From assembly GCA_009809945.1 (NCBI GenBank), contig WTPW01000625.1:284639-348638 (forward strand): 64,000 bases of DNA, written 5' to 3'. The DNA comes from Gigaspora margarita (taxonomy: Eukaryota > Glomeromycota > Glomeromycetes > Diversisporales > Gigasporaceae). The position numbers were made by a program, and so were the translations under genes. The notes below the pieces were generated by a model that saw nothing but the letters and a program-made list of their open reading frames with translations, searched no databases and was not told where the DNA came from. Numbering within the stretch: position 1 is the stretch's first letter; each line of letters starts with the position of its first letter. Positions 22,851 to 33,900 of this stretch are shown here, one piece after another.

Positions 22851-23790
22851 TCATTTTATATTTTTTTTTGGTTTTGTTTTGTTTTTTAGTTTTAATTTGT
22901 TTTTTCTATTTTTTTATTTATTATTTTTAATTTTTTTATTTTATTTCAACACTTTACAAAAACACTAACTCTAACTTCTCTGTCACTTTGCAAGAAATCC
23001 AATAACTTTTTGATGCTTTGCGCAAGCCAACTCAGCCTTCCAACACCTTGCAAGAACATGCAACTAATATATCAAATTTCTAAATTTAGAGATATAAAGA
23101 TTTAGTTAGGTTTCATTTATTTTTTCATTAACCATTTTTTGTTCTTTGTTTTTTTTTATATTTTTTTTATTAATTTTATTTTATTATAGCACTTTGTAAG
23201 AACACAGCCCTTACTTCTTTGCTACTTTACAAGAAAACTAACCCAGGCTTTTTTGATACTTTGCAAGCAATCCAGACTTTTTAACACTTTGCAAGATAAA
23301 CTCTTACTTTAGGAAAATAGAGATTTGGGGCTTCATTTATTTTTTTTATTTAGTTTGCTTATATTTTTATTTTTTGTTTGTTTTCTTTTTACTTATTTAA
23401 CTTTTATTTTATTTTATTTATTTTGGCACTTTGTGAAAACCTTCATTTCAATAGTTTCTAAAATTGCTAGAAATGAGCTCTTACTTCAGAAAAATAGAAA
23501 TTTGAAGCTTTGTTTTTTTTTTTTATTTAGTTTGCTTACATTTTTGTTTTTTGTTTTTTTCTTTTACTTTTTTCTTTAATTTTGATTTTATTTTATTTTT
23601 GCACTTTGTGAAAAAAGACTTTTTTGCCACTTTAAGAACACCAACTTTAACTTCTTTGGAATTTAGACTTTTTAGCACTTTACAAAAACACTAGCTCTAA
23701 CTTCTTTGGCACTTTGCAAGAATATAACAGATTTTCCTGCCAATTTGCAAGAACACTAACCAACTTTTCCTTTTGAGAAATGAAAAATTT
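22850..23790. repeat. T-rich diverged tandem repeat with GCACTTTGCAAGAACAC words
   Basis: T-rich blocks alternate with segments around TTTGGCACTTTGCAAGAA and CTCTTACTTCAGAAAAATAG. Two of the clearer units lie about 190 bp apart (near 23305 and 23490). A phenylalanine-rich frame at 23325-23579 is a by-product of the T-rich sequence and was not called. Confidence 0.55.
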
Positions 23791-24479
23791 GAGTAGTTTT
23801 TTTTTCTATTTTATTTTTTTAATAAATAGAAATAAAATAGTACTATAAAAATGTATAACAATTAAAATATCATTTAATAAATAGATTAAAAATGTGTATT
23901 TAATTTAAATATATAATATATATAAGAAGTTTGCTATTTATTGCCACTGGTGATTATCACCAGTATATATTTGTATCTTTAAACAAAAAAAATTTCTTGT
24001 AAAATTTTGGTATAACTATGCCCAACTCATACAGCGATCCCAAAATTCTCCTGATTACATGAAATTTGATTGGATCAATTTTCTGATTTTTTACGATTTA
24101 TGATTTAATGAAATTTTTTATAACACAAGTTCGAAAATACATATAAAATTATTTACAAAGCAGTAAAGTAAAATATTTGCAATAATAATTAATAAAATTT
24201 TTAATAAATTATATAATAAATTTAAAGATCTGGTTGTAAATATGTGTATATATTCCTAAATTCATTCTTGAATAACCATTGAGAATCATATACTTGATAT
24301 AAGATTTTTGACATGTTAGTAACTTTGTTTCAGATAAAAAGTTCTTCATTTTTAAATTTATTATCTACAAATTCGATATAAAATATAAATATGAATATTA
24401 TGAACATTAATAAAAAAAGATTGAAAATATATAAAATAATTAATAAACTAAACCTCCTTAAAGAATTTAATAAATTCTA

Positions 24480-25270
24480 ATATTATTCTATGCGAGCTTT
24501 CTATTTTTTATCCAATTGGATTGCAAAAACTTCATTTTTAAAAAAACCTATGCATTATGTAATTCAATTTCTAATGATTTTTTTTAAATTATTGTAAATA
24601 AGTGTTTCAATATCTAATGGTTTGTTTAAATATGAAAGTGGCTGACTTCTTATATCTGCCTACTATATAAACAAATTCTTTACATTACATTAATATTTAC
24701 TAACATATTATCAGGTTCTATTTCTAATAATTTGTTGATCTGCAGGTGCCTTATTATATCTGCTTATAAGAAGTATTTTTATAATTTATAATGCAAATGC
24801 ATTATTCGGTTTAATTTCTAATGCTTTGCAAAATTCTGCAAGTAACACATTATTTTTGTACAAGTGTCTTGTGTAAATACATCACCAAATTAAACTTCTA
24901 ATAATTACTTAAATTTACAAATAATTCTTAATATTGTCTATTATACAATAAGTGTTTTCATGACTTAATGTATATAATCTTTCAATATAAATATATATCA
25001 GCTTTAATTTCTAAAAATTTGTTCAAATCTGAAAGTGATTCTTTATACTTGCCAATGATAATATAAATGATTCTAAAACCTGATAATGTGTCTGCATTAT
25101 TTGCTTCAATTTCTACTTATTTTTTTATATTAGTCCATTATAAATATTTCTACTTCTTAATGCAACCAGTCAATTTTTAATAATATGTTAAAATTTTTAA
25201 GTGATTTCTCATATCTTTTTATTCTATGAATAATTATTCCAAATACCTTAATTAATAAATGCTCTTTAAA
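24480..25270 (-). pseudogene. TPR-repeat coding remnant inside the MULE
   Basis: Minus-strand translation, with many stops and frameshifts, gives recurring TPR-like units: GKYKESLSDLNKFLEIKAD (about 25000-25060), EIEANNADTLSGF, CKALEIKPNNAFAL (about 24820-24860), LEIEPDNM and LEIELHNA, plus KRYEKSLKNFNILLKID at the upstream edge. The pattern (EALADLNKxLEIxPNNA) is that of tetratricopeptide repeats. It lies downstream of the transposase, inside the inverted ends. It may be a captured host fragment or an original second gene of the element. It cannot make a protein. Confidence 0.7.
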
Positions 25271-25809
25271 ATTAATGTGAATAAAAAATACTTTAATAGT
25301 AATGTTCATAAACTTGAATAGATTATTTCAAGTATGCTAATAGATTAGTAGTCTTCTTATTTATTTATTAACTCAATATAAAGTAAAAAGATATTGTGCA
25401 GATATTAATAAAATAAAATAGAAACAATTTTGCTTATCTATAAAATTAAGATAAACAGAATTTGGAAATAAAAAAACATTGAATATAAATTGAATAATAT
25501 AAAACTTTAAAGCAATTTCCTAACAAATTTATGTGCTAAGATTTGTAGTTGCTAAAAAAAAAATTCTTAAATAAGAATACCACATTAGACTTTAACTACA
25601 GTGATAGATATTAATATTAATGCACTTTACTATTAGTATTGCAAATTTTCAAATAAGCAAGCATTACATAAAAGAAAAATTTGCAAATATTATTTCTAAA
25701 TATTTATCTTAAAAACCTTGTATTTTCTTTTGAATCCTAATATATTCTTCTTCAAATTTGTTTTTTTTTGTATATTACTGATATCATCTATTATTTCACA
25801 CACCTGTTT

Positions 25810-27560
25810 TGAACCTTTAAGCAAAGCCTTTACCTGCCTGCCTTATACTCTTCTTGTATATGCTAAAAAAAGATTTATATTTTTCAATTTCTTTGGTAAA
25901 CTCTTCTAGTGGCAACTTCATATTAATATTCTCATCATACTCGCTTGTGTCAACTAATGTTTTATCTAATATTATATTATTAGAAGTTAAAATGACGTTC
26001 AGCAAATTTTCATTATTTTCAAATTGCCAAAAAGGATATTCAGAATTTCAGTGAAATTTATCATATAGTAACCTTTTTGATCACCATTAATCATGTAAAT
26101 TAAATGGTTGTATATTAAAAATCGACTATAGAGGAAAGACGGACAACTACAAATCCATTCATCTAAATTAATAAAATACTATTCTTTTGCATTTCATTAA
26201 TTTGTTTTGTGCAATATGATTTTCAATCTCATTTGAAAGTTTTCTACCAGTAAGACTTTAATCGCCCTGTATATAGTTGATAAAACCTGATATTTTGATT
26301 AGAAAGTAATTTCTCACAAAGAACATAAATTATATAGTCAAGGCATGGATGGTTAAACCAATATAAATAATTATGCTTTATGACTTTCCAATATGTCTCA
26401 ACTAACATATTTGTTTTTCCAAATAGAATAGAGTGTCGATTACTTTTTGCCCATAGACACCAACAGTTTTTTGAATATCAAGAAGAGTAAAAGTAATTTC
26501 AAAGCTGAGGATTTTGGTGCTCTACACAAAATTGGTAAATTTCTTGTACAGCACTTTTCCAAATTTCTTTAGAGGTTAAAAAAGAGCTATTTTTATTAAT
26601 GAAATAAGGGAATGCATATTAAAATGTTTTCTATTAAAGAAAGGACTTCCTTTTGATATTGTGCTACACTGATAATGCCAGTTTTATTTTTTGGAATGAA
26701 GTTTGAATTAATAAATAGAAATAATTTTAAATCAATTTCCTTAAATGAATAATATCATTCTAGTTTTACATACTACAAATATAACTAAATATCAGCTTCT
26801 GGCCAAACCTTTTGAGCTGCACTTATTTCAGCAAAATCTTTGTCAGTAAAAATATATTCAGGAAATAATCCAAGATATTTGAATTGAAATAAAAATTCTA
26901 CTAAAATTGATGTTCTTGTTGATTCAATTTCACCTTGTTTAATATCCATAACAAGATATTCCAATGCAAAACCAGTTCCATCCTTTTAGCAATCAAATTG
27001 TAAAGTTCAAAATAGCCTTTTGCTGTTTTGTATGTAGCATCTAGATGAACTTCTTTTATATCTTTTAATTTGTTAAAAAGTAGTATAGAGAAAGCAATTG
27101 CTACTAAAGTATCTGATGTTTTTGCAATTAACAATTTACAATTCTTTGATTGATACTTATTTTCAATAAGCATTATAGCTGATTTTACTGGATCTTCATA
27201 CTATTGATATGATAACTGAGTAAAAAAATTCTACCAATAATAAATATGCTTTCTAGTTATATCTTTTATATCAAATTTAGCAGAAAAATGTGTTCGCAAT
27301 TGTAATGGACAAGAATTTTATTTAGCTAAATTTTAGTTTTAATTTCTTTAGAAACTTTCATTTGAATTGATAGCTATTTATGAAATATTTCATGTTTGAT
27401 TTTTACATTTGCATATAATTTTAAAAGATTAGTTCATATAATATGATGTATATTACAATTGTATCATATTATCCTTGTTCATTTTGAAGGCTTGTAATCA
27501 CTTAAACTTTCAGATTAACTATATGCATAATATGTTGTACCAACTTGTTTTGGCATATTC
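25810..27560 (-). pseudogene. MULE transposase pseudogene (DDE core and SWIM region)
   Basis: Reading the minus strand from high to low coordinates: RKHIYYWW-like block (about 27220), SKNCKLLIAKTSDTLVAIAF, then the first catalytic block EVHLDATYKTAKGYFELYN (about 27030), a frameshift, then TGFALEYLVMDIKQGE, and FTDKDFAEISAAQKVWPEA (about 26850) with the second Asp. Further on are IRFYQLYTGRL, EWICSCPSFLYSRFLIYNHL (about 26130; a SWIM zinc finger in which the third Cys is Tyr) and a C-terminal tail KLPLEEFTKEIEKYKSFFS (about 25850). Stops and frameshifts are numerous between 26600 and 26800. This is known MULE architecture; the gene is dead. Confidence 0.8.
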
Positions 27561-27657
27561 TTGAATAATTGGTTTTAATAAAACTAAAAAAATTTTTTTA
27601 ATAAATTAATATTCTTAATACCATAATATATATTGATATATAAATATTAATGTATAT

Positions 27658-29030
27658 AGCAGTCATCTGATTTGTCACATGTAAATTTTTTATGAGTATT
27701 TCTATTTGTACACAGTGTGTTTATACACAGTTTTACAAACTATAATAGAAAATGCAAGCTGCAGATCAATTTTTGTACAACAAAAAACAAATCAAAATAT
27801 TAAAATTTAATTTTTTCCTTAAATATTACTTATGTAACTATATTTTAAAGACTAAAAAAATTCCTTGCAAAATTTTAGTATAAACTAAGCCCTAACCCAT
27901 CTTAGGCCTTTACCCTAACCCTAATATTAATTAAATTTTAAATTTTGTTTTTATTAGAAATTGTTTAATTTATAAGTTACACAAATAACTGTGTTTAAAC
28001 ACACTGTGTGCAAATAGTAATTTTCATTTTTTATATATAAAATTATAAAAAAAAACATATAAAATTACTATAAACTTTGAAGAAATGATGTTCCAAAGGC
28101 TACATATCAACTTAAAATTAAATTCTTCGGGTGTATAGAACAAGGGGAGGAGAAAAAGGTAGTACAAAAATCGGATCAAAATTTCACCGATTTTGCACAA
28201 AACGAAAATGTAACTTCGTCAAAAACAAATATTTTCCGATTTTAAGATGAGAATCTTATGTAAAATCATGCTCTGAACAACTTTACTTAATCGGCGGAAG
28301 TGGGTTACCTTGTAAGAAAAATGGGTTATCTATATGCTAAAGTCAAAATTTTAACTTTACAAGATAAAACTTTTTTTTTCATTAGGCAACCTACTTTGTG
28401 CCCTTAAGCAAAGTTGTTCGGCATGTAATTTTACCACACATTTGACATTGAAATGACTTTTTCGGACCTTTTACTAAGTGAAAAATGGGTTTAAAGTTAG
28501 AAAATTTTTTTTTAAAAAAAATTTTTCTAACTTTAAACCCATTTTTCACTTAGTAAAAGGTCCGAAAAAGTCGTTTCAATGTCAAATGTGTGGTAAAATT
28601 ACATGCCGAACAACTTTGCTTAAGGGCACAAAGTAGGTTGCCTAATGAAAAAAAAAGTTTTATCTTGTAAAGTTAAAAATTTTGAGTTTAGCATATAGAT
28701 AACCCATTTTTCTTACAAGGTAACCCACTTCTGCCGATTAAGTAAAGTTGTTCAGAGCATGATTTTACATAAGATTCTCATCTTAAAATCGGAAAATATT
28801 TGTTTTTGACGAAGTTACATTTTCGTTTTGTGCAAAATCGGTGAAATTTTGATCCGATTTTTGTACTACCTTTTTCTCCTCCCCTTGTTCTATACACCCG
28901 AAGAATTTAATTTTAACTTGATATGTAGACTTTGGAACATCATTTCTTCAAAGTTTATAGTAATTTTATATGTTTTTTTTTATAATTTTATATATAAAAA
29001 ATTTACATGTGACAAATCGGATGACTGATA
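27658..29030. mobile_element. Large young palindromic element inside the MULE
   Basis: Both ends read CAGTCATC(C/T)GATTTGTCAC; TA is present near each junction, as in Tc1/mariner insertion. The arms are near-perfect inverted copies for about 480 bp each around a centre near 28508 (AAAATTTTTTTTTAAAAAAA). Blocks include GGTCCGAAAAAGTC, TCTTCGGGTGTATAGAACAA and AAAGTTGTTCGGCATG. It keeps many CpG sites. The left arm carries the insertion 27694-28026. A 66-codon frame at 28828-29028 is not supported. It separates the MULE transposase body from its likely N-terminal remnant. Confidence 0.85.
27694..28026. mobile_element. Nested MULE-related MITE with 8-bp duplication
   Basis: Inverted ends contain CTATTTGTACACAGTGTGTT / CTATTTGCACACAGTGTGTT. 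TTTTTTAT is duplicated at 27686-27693 and 28027-28034, and the opposite arm of the host palindrome shows the uninterrupted sequence. The interior has TTGCAAAATTTTAGTATAAA and ACCCTAACCCTAATATTAAT, shared with 54216-54579 and with the MULE ends. Confidence 0.8.
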
Positions 29031-29109
29031 GTAACTTTGTACTATATACAAATAAATATATATATTGCAAATTTTAACATATATACTGTATTATTGATTA
29101 TACATGCTT

Positions 29110-29500
29110 CTATTTGTATCCACTTCTATCTTTAATTTGTTCATGAATAGATCTTGTAATTTTATTTAACAATTGATTTAATATCTCAAACTGAACAATA
29201 ATTTCAAACTCTTTTGTATTTTCAGTTTTTGTAATTTCATCAATTATTTGTGAAAGATCGCTTATATGTACTTCAAAAATAGCATTGTTATTATCTATAA
29301 TGTTATCATTAACATTGCTTTGGTCAACAGGCAAGTCATTTGAATCATTGGATGAATCAATTAAATTATTGGCTGAACATGTAATTTCAATTAATGTTTT
29401 TTTGATATTAGAATTTTTCATGGCTAGATATTTGGACTGCCATTTATTAAACAAAAATTACAAGTATTGGCTAATTTTTCCTTGATTTTTTTAAATTTAT
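29110..29500 (-). pseudogene. Probable N-terminal remnant of the MULE protein
   Basis: A 114-codon minus-strand frame (29110-29454; MFNKWQSKYLAMKNSN..., acidic and asparagine-rich, later ITRSIHEQIKDRSGYK) lies between the right MULE end and the nested palindrome, in the same orientation as the transposase. It has no diagnostic motif. Placing it with the transposase rests on position only; an upstream frame (ENKFKKIKEKLANTCNFC) may join it by a frameshift. Confidence 0.4.
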
Positions 29501-29829
29501 TTTCTGAACGCATTATATAGCAGCTTGTGCAAGAAGAAGACATCATGAATAATAAAAAAGAATCATTATTTTACTTAATACATATTGATATATATATATA
29601 TAATTGGCAGCAAATTAAATTTTATATAACCAGGAAATTTTTGGGGGATTTCTGTATGAGTTACTATGCCCCTACCCCATTCCAGTTCTTAATTCTAACT
29701 CTAATATTAATCAAATTTTAATTTTTATTTGCAAAAAACTTTTAATTTATGTTATACTTTATTGTTAATCACTAGCAATAATCACACCAGTTATAGCATA
29801 GCAATTTTGTATATATAATTGTAATAATA

Positions 29830-30180
29830 AATAAAATAAAATTTTAAAATTGCAAAATCTTGCGAAATCATATAAAAATCTGGAAATAATTAAATATATA
29901 AATATGTATATCATTTATTTATTTTTTAAAAAAATTGTGAAATATTGCAAAATGTTGAAAATGTTGTAAAATATTGCAAAATATTGCAAAATATTGCAAA
30001 ATATTGCAAAAATATTGCAAAAACATTACCAAGAGGAGGATAATTAGGTAGCAGTTGCATTTTTATTTGGTCTATTTGCAATATTTTGCAATATATTTGA
30101 AATATTTTAAAATTTATTTTGTAATATTTTGAAATAAATTCTGTAATATTTTGTAATAAATTCTAAAGTACACTATATTG
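29830..30180. repeat. Low-complexity (AATATTGCAA)n inverted repeat
   Basis: At least five AAATATTGCA words stand in a row near 29940-30020, followed after a short spacer by inverted TTTGCAATATTTTGCAAT and TTTTGTAATATTTTG words. It looks like the subterminal region of an unidentified element or a microsatellite expansion. Confidence 0.55.
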
Positions 30181-31530
30181 ATTATAATTATTTTATAATA
30201 TTTTAGACCATAATAACTTACATATTTAACAACTTTTTTGTTGGCTAATTTTAATACATACCTAATAAACTAATACAGAACTTTAATTTTGAAATTAATA
30301 AATATTAATACTATTACAAATAAAAGATAAACAGCCAGATAAACTAATTTTATATTTTTAGTAAAAAAGCATTATGTTCTCAAAGAAATGCTTTAAAGTA
30401 TAAATTATATGAATAATTGATTAAAGCAAACTAATTAAATAAATATTAGAACATAAGTTACTAGTAGAAGTTAAATCTATTTTTAATACAGTAAACTTAT
30501 ATTGGAATTTTTTAAACTTAAGTCTTTTTGGACATAAACATAAAAATAGCAATAAAACTATTTTTTATTTTGTTAAGATCATTGTTGAATACTATGAATC
30601 TCTTGGCATTGTTTTTGATAAAAATCATATTTATTTTTGAATCTAAAAAAATGAACACTGGAATCCAATCTAAATATAAAATTTTAGACTTTAATATATT
30701 TAAAAAAACAATTACATATTGTTTTTACATAGTTTATATTTACTATATATTCAATAAAAAACAACCAATCAATGTTAAATTTGCAATAATTATATTTTTT
30801 GTGAGCAGAGTCAAATCTGCCTATATAATGTCTGAATGTTAACAAATTCTGAATCCTGATTGGCAAGATTAGATATAAAATAAAAACAGTCAAAACAATA
30901 AAAATTAATGAGCTAGTTTCTTATTTAATTCAAAGATATTGGTTATGGTCAAGCAAAACCTTTTTCTTATATATATGTTATATGGGCTAATGATTTATGC
31001 AAAATTAATTTGATTCTGTTCAAATTTGATAACCACTTTGCCTAACAAAGATAGGTTTAAATTTATTTCTATTAGATCAAATAATTAGCAAATTTAATCA
31101 GAATTAAATTAATTGTTGGGTCCAATCTACATAAATCCTAAAATTAGCCTATATGTTTATTTTTATATATCAATTACTGGATAAATCAATCCAATTTAAT
31201 TGAACCATGAATCTTTTGTTATTAATATATTTTTAGGACAAATATATTTAAAAATTGGTCTACTTTCAAGTTAAAATATTCTAATAAATTATTATATCAA
31301 TATGAAGTAAAAATTGAACTATATATAAATAAGGACCTATACTTTAGTTTGATTAAAAAACCTCAAAATTTTCAGAAAAAGCTAGAAAATAGTTTGCTAG
31401 ACCATGACCATATATTTTATACTATTTTTAAAGGCTATATATGTACATATATTAAATTTAATTATTTAATTCAAAGATATATTTTATATTATTTTTTGAT
31501 AGTATTATTTTATATCTACTTTTTTAAAGA
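30181..31530. other. AT-rich stretch, no supported feature
   Basis: Frames of up to about 100 codons (for example 30528-30842, plus) are composed of lysine, isoleucine and phenylalanine codons expected by chance in such sequence. 30380-30480 resembles 13905-14050. No motif, element ends or RNA gene were recognised. Confidence 0.4.
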
Positions 31531-31532
31531 TA

Positions 31533-31729
31533 CAGTCAACCTCCTATAAGATCACACATTTTTTGACTTAAGAACTTTTTTTTAAAATGTGCTTATTAAA
31601 GTAACTGTGCTTTTATAGAGGTATTTTTTATATGTTTAATAGTAAATTAACTTTAACAAAAATGTGATATAGAGAGGGGTTTTTATATGATGTGATTGTA
31701 GGGGAGGTGATCTTATGGGAGGTCGACTA
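31533..31729. mobile_element. Tc1/mariner (pogo-like) MITE with CAGTCAACCTCC ends
   Basis: A 197 bp element. Ends: CAGTCAACCTCCTATAAGAT on the left, TAGTCGACCTCCCATAAGAT on the other strand at the right. TA flanks both sides (31531-31532, 31730-31731). There is no ORF. Confidence 0.8.
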
Positions 31730-32159
31730 TAGTAAGTAACTAGAGCGACCTTAGACAGTAAAAATTTTGTATAACCTTACTTACTACTATGATTTATCCG
31801 AGTTATAAGAGCATTTTTACAAAACTTAAATTTGCAATTATGAAAGAATCTACAATTAAAAGTATATAAGGATACTAATAACTATTTAATTTAGGTTGTA
31901 AATAATTGTATTTTATTAGTGAAAGAGTATGAAGACTTAATATTGAACTTGGGGTCCATATTGCTGCTTTTATACTTTTTTTCACAAATTTACAGACCAT
32001 ATCTACTACATGTGCAATATATGCTATATCTACTACTAATAAAATATATAGTATATATAGTATAAATAAAATATATATAATAAATAATATATATATTATG
32101 CAGAGGACCAAGTTTATGACAGCCAGACCCAATGTACAGGGCAGGCTATAGTACCCTTC

Positions 32160-32951
32160 ACAGCTGTGAGAACCGAGCTTAAAACAGCAAGCGTTTCTAT
32201 AGAAGACAACTACAATACTTTAGATATAATATCTTTATCTCCTTCTGAAGTACAACTCTCTTTTAATACCTTTTTACCATCAACTAATACCAACTCCAAC
32301 AACTAACTAATACCAGAAACTTATAATGAATCTCTACTCATAAAAGATTTTGATAATGAAAACTTGAAATACCTACAAACTCCTTAAATAATGGCTATAA
32401 TAACCCTAATTTAAGCTCTCTTGAAATATATGACCAGGACCCCGAAATATACATAGATAGATCAGGTTAATTATAGGGTTACTAAAAAAGAAAAGATCAG
32501 CAGAAAAAACTTCAAAAATAAAGCAAAAAAATTACTATAAATAGAAAAGATCAGCATTAAATACCTCAAAAATAAGCAAACTCATACCTGACCTATCTAT
32601 GTATATTTCAGGGTCCTATATGACCCAACAGCATGTTACAATAAATTTCTATATTATTACAAACTACAAACTCTACCTTCTCCACAAACTGTAGGCTCTT
32701 TTTTGGAATATTTACTAGAATATTACCCTATGTTTTTTTCAACCCAATATATTAAAATCTCTATCAAACCACATCCTCAAATTGATCTTTTTTTTACAGA
32801 AGCATATATTTATCTTCTATATGAAAACTTAGTACCAGGTCACTTCATATTTCTACTCTTTGAAGAGCTATCAACCTTCTATAATATAGAGCTTAAATCA
32901 CTTAATAATAATTTTCAAATACCAATCTTTACTAATAATCTTTTTTCTTAA
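32160..32951 (+). pseudogene. LINE ORF1-like remnant
   Basis: An upstream fragment reads ...NNPNLSSLEIYD and, across the MITE at 32436-32617, continues in frame as PTACYNKFLYYYKLQTLPSP ... VGSFLEYLLEYYP to a stop at about 32951. The frame resumes exactly once one copy of the 8-bp duplication is discounted. Further upstream the frame is broken. The protein has no zinc knuckle that I can see. Assignment as ORF1 rests on its position before the endonuclease. Confidence 0.5.
32436..32617. mobile_element. hAT-type MITE, AGGACCCTGAAATATACATA family, copy 1
   Basis: A 182 bp element. Inverted ends AGGACCCCGAAATATACATA and (other strand) AGGACCCTGAAATATACATA. Perfect 8-bp target duplication ATATGACC at 32428-32435 and 32618-32625. 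It lies in LINE coding sequence. Other copies: 41685, 48977, 49921. Confidence 0.9.
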
Positions 32952-33079
32952 CACCCAACTCACAACCTTTTAATACCAATACAACTCTGATAACCAATAT
33001 TTAAACAGCTACACACAATTCTAATATACTTTCATATTTACCAAACCAAACTTTATCAATTGAACCTGATTATATTTCT

Positions 33080-33900
33080 ATTCTTATAAAAATAGCCTCA
33101 CTTAATACAAATAGCCTCTTACAACCTACAAAAAAACTCCTTATTGAAGAAATCTTAAACCAAAACCAATATGATATTTTTGGTCTTTCAGAGACTTATT
33201 TAACCCAAAAAGAAGGAAAATTTCTAAATAACAAAATCAAAAACTTTACTAGTTTCTGGAGCTCTTTCTCCAATCCACATCAAGCTAGTGTAGGACTTTT
33301 TATACACAACAAAATCTCCAAATATATCGCACATACTCATAATTTTAATGGCCATATAATAGGCTTTGACCTACATTTTAAAAATACTCCTATTAGGTTA
33401 CTTCAAATTTATATTCCTACTACTAAGAAAAAACAACTCAGAAAAGAAAAACAAGAACAAATTATTAAATTATATCAAATCCTAAATATCAACACATAAT
33501 TATGGGAGACTTCAATAGTGTTCTCAACCCTTGAATCGACTGATCTCCTTCAAAAAAAATCTCATTTCCAGAAACTCAACTTATTAAATATCTCATCAGT
33601 TACCAATATAAAGATATTTACTGTTTCTTTTTTCCTAACTCCAAAAATTATACTTTTCAATGCTCAAATATTCAGAGCAGAATAGACCAGATCTGGACTA
33701 ATCTGAGTATTACAAATATAGATTATACAGATATTCTTCCAAACAGTATCTTTGAATCTAATCACAATACTATTACACTAGAACTATCTGTTATAATCAA
33801 CAAACCAAAGCCACACAAACAACATAAAAGGAAAAATTTTCTCTGGAAAAACTGTACCAAAGAAAATCTAGAAAATTATACAAATCAAACCACACTTAAT
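33080..33900 (+). pseudogene. LINE endonuclease (APE) domain remnant
   Basis: Starts with IKIASLNTNSLLQPTKK, typical of the N-terminus of LINE apurinic endonucleases, followed by FGLSETYLTQKEG (Glu of the catalytic site). After a frameshift comes IIMGDFNSVLNP (about 33500) and, past two stops, SRIDQIWTNLSI (about 33680). It ends in a basic stretch (HKQHKRKNFLWKN) and runs into the reverse-transcriptase frame at about 33850. Order and motifs are characteristic; the frame is broken. Confidence 0.8.

Larger units (their letters stand above)
23930..29808 (-). mobile_element. Decayed MULE transposon with inverted ends
   Basis: The left end (TTTGCTATTTATTGCCACTG, then GGTGATTATCACCAGTA) is matched by the inverse of the right end (29770-29808, AATTGCTATGCTATAACTGG, then TGTGATTATTG). 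The similarity continues inward for about 170 bp (CTATGCCCAACTCATACAG against the inverse of CTGTATGAGTTACTATGCCC). Long ends are typical of MULEs. Inside on the minus strand lie a MULE transposase pseudogene and, beyond its 3' end, decayed TPR coding. A younger palindromic element (27658-29030) splits it. The 9-bp target duplication was not resolved. Confidence 0.7.

Noticed and set aside
23325..23579. 84-codon phenylalanine-rich frame
   Set aside because: By-product of T-rich tandem repeats.
27900..27935. Telomere or interstitial telomere from chromosome fusion
   Set aside because: Only two or three CCCTAA units are present, always in the interior of small transposons.
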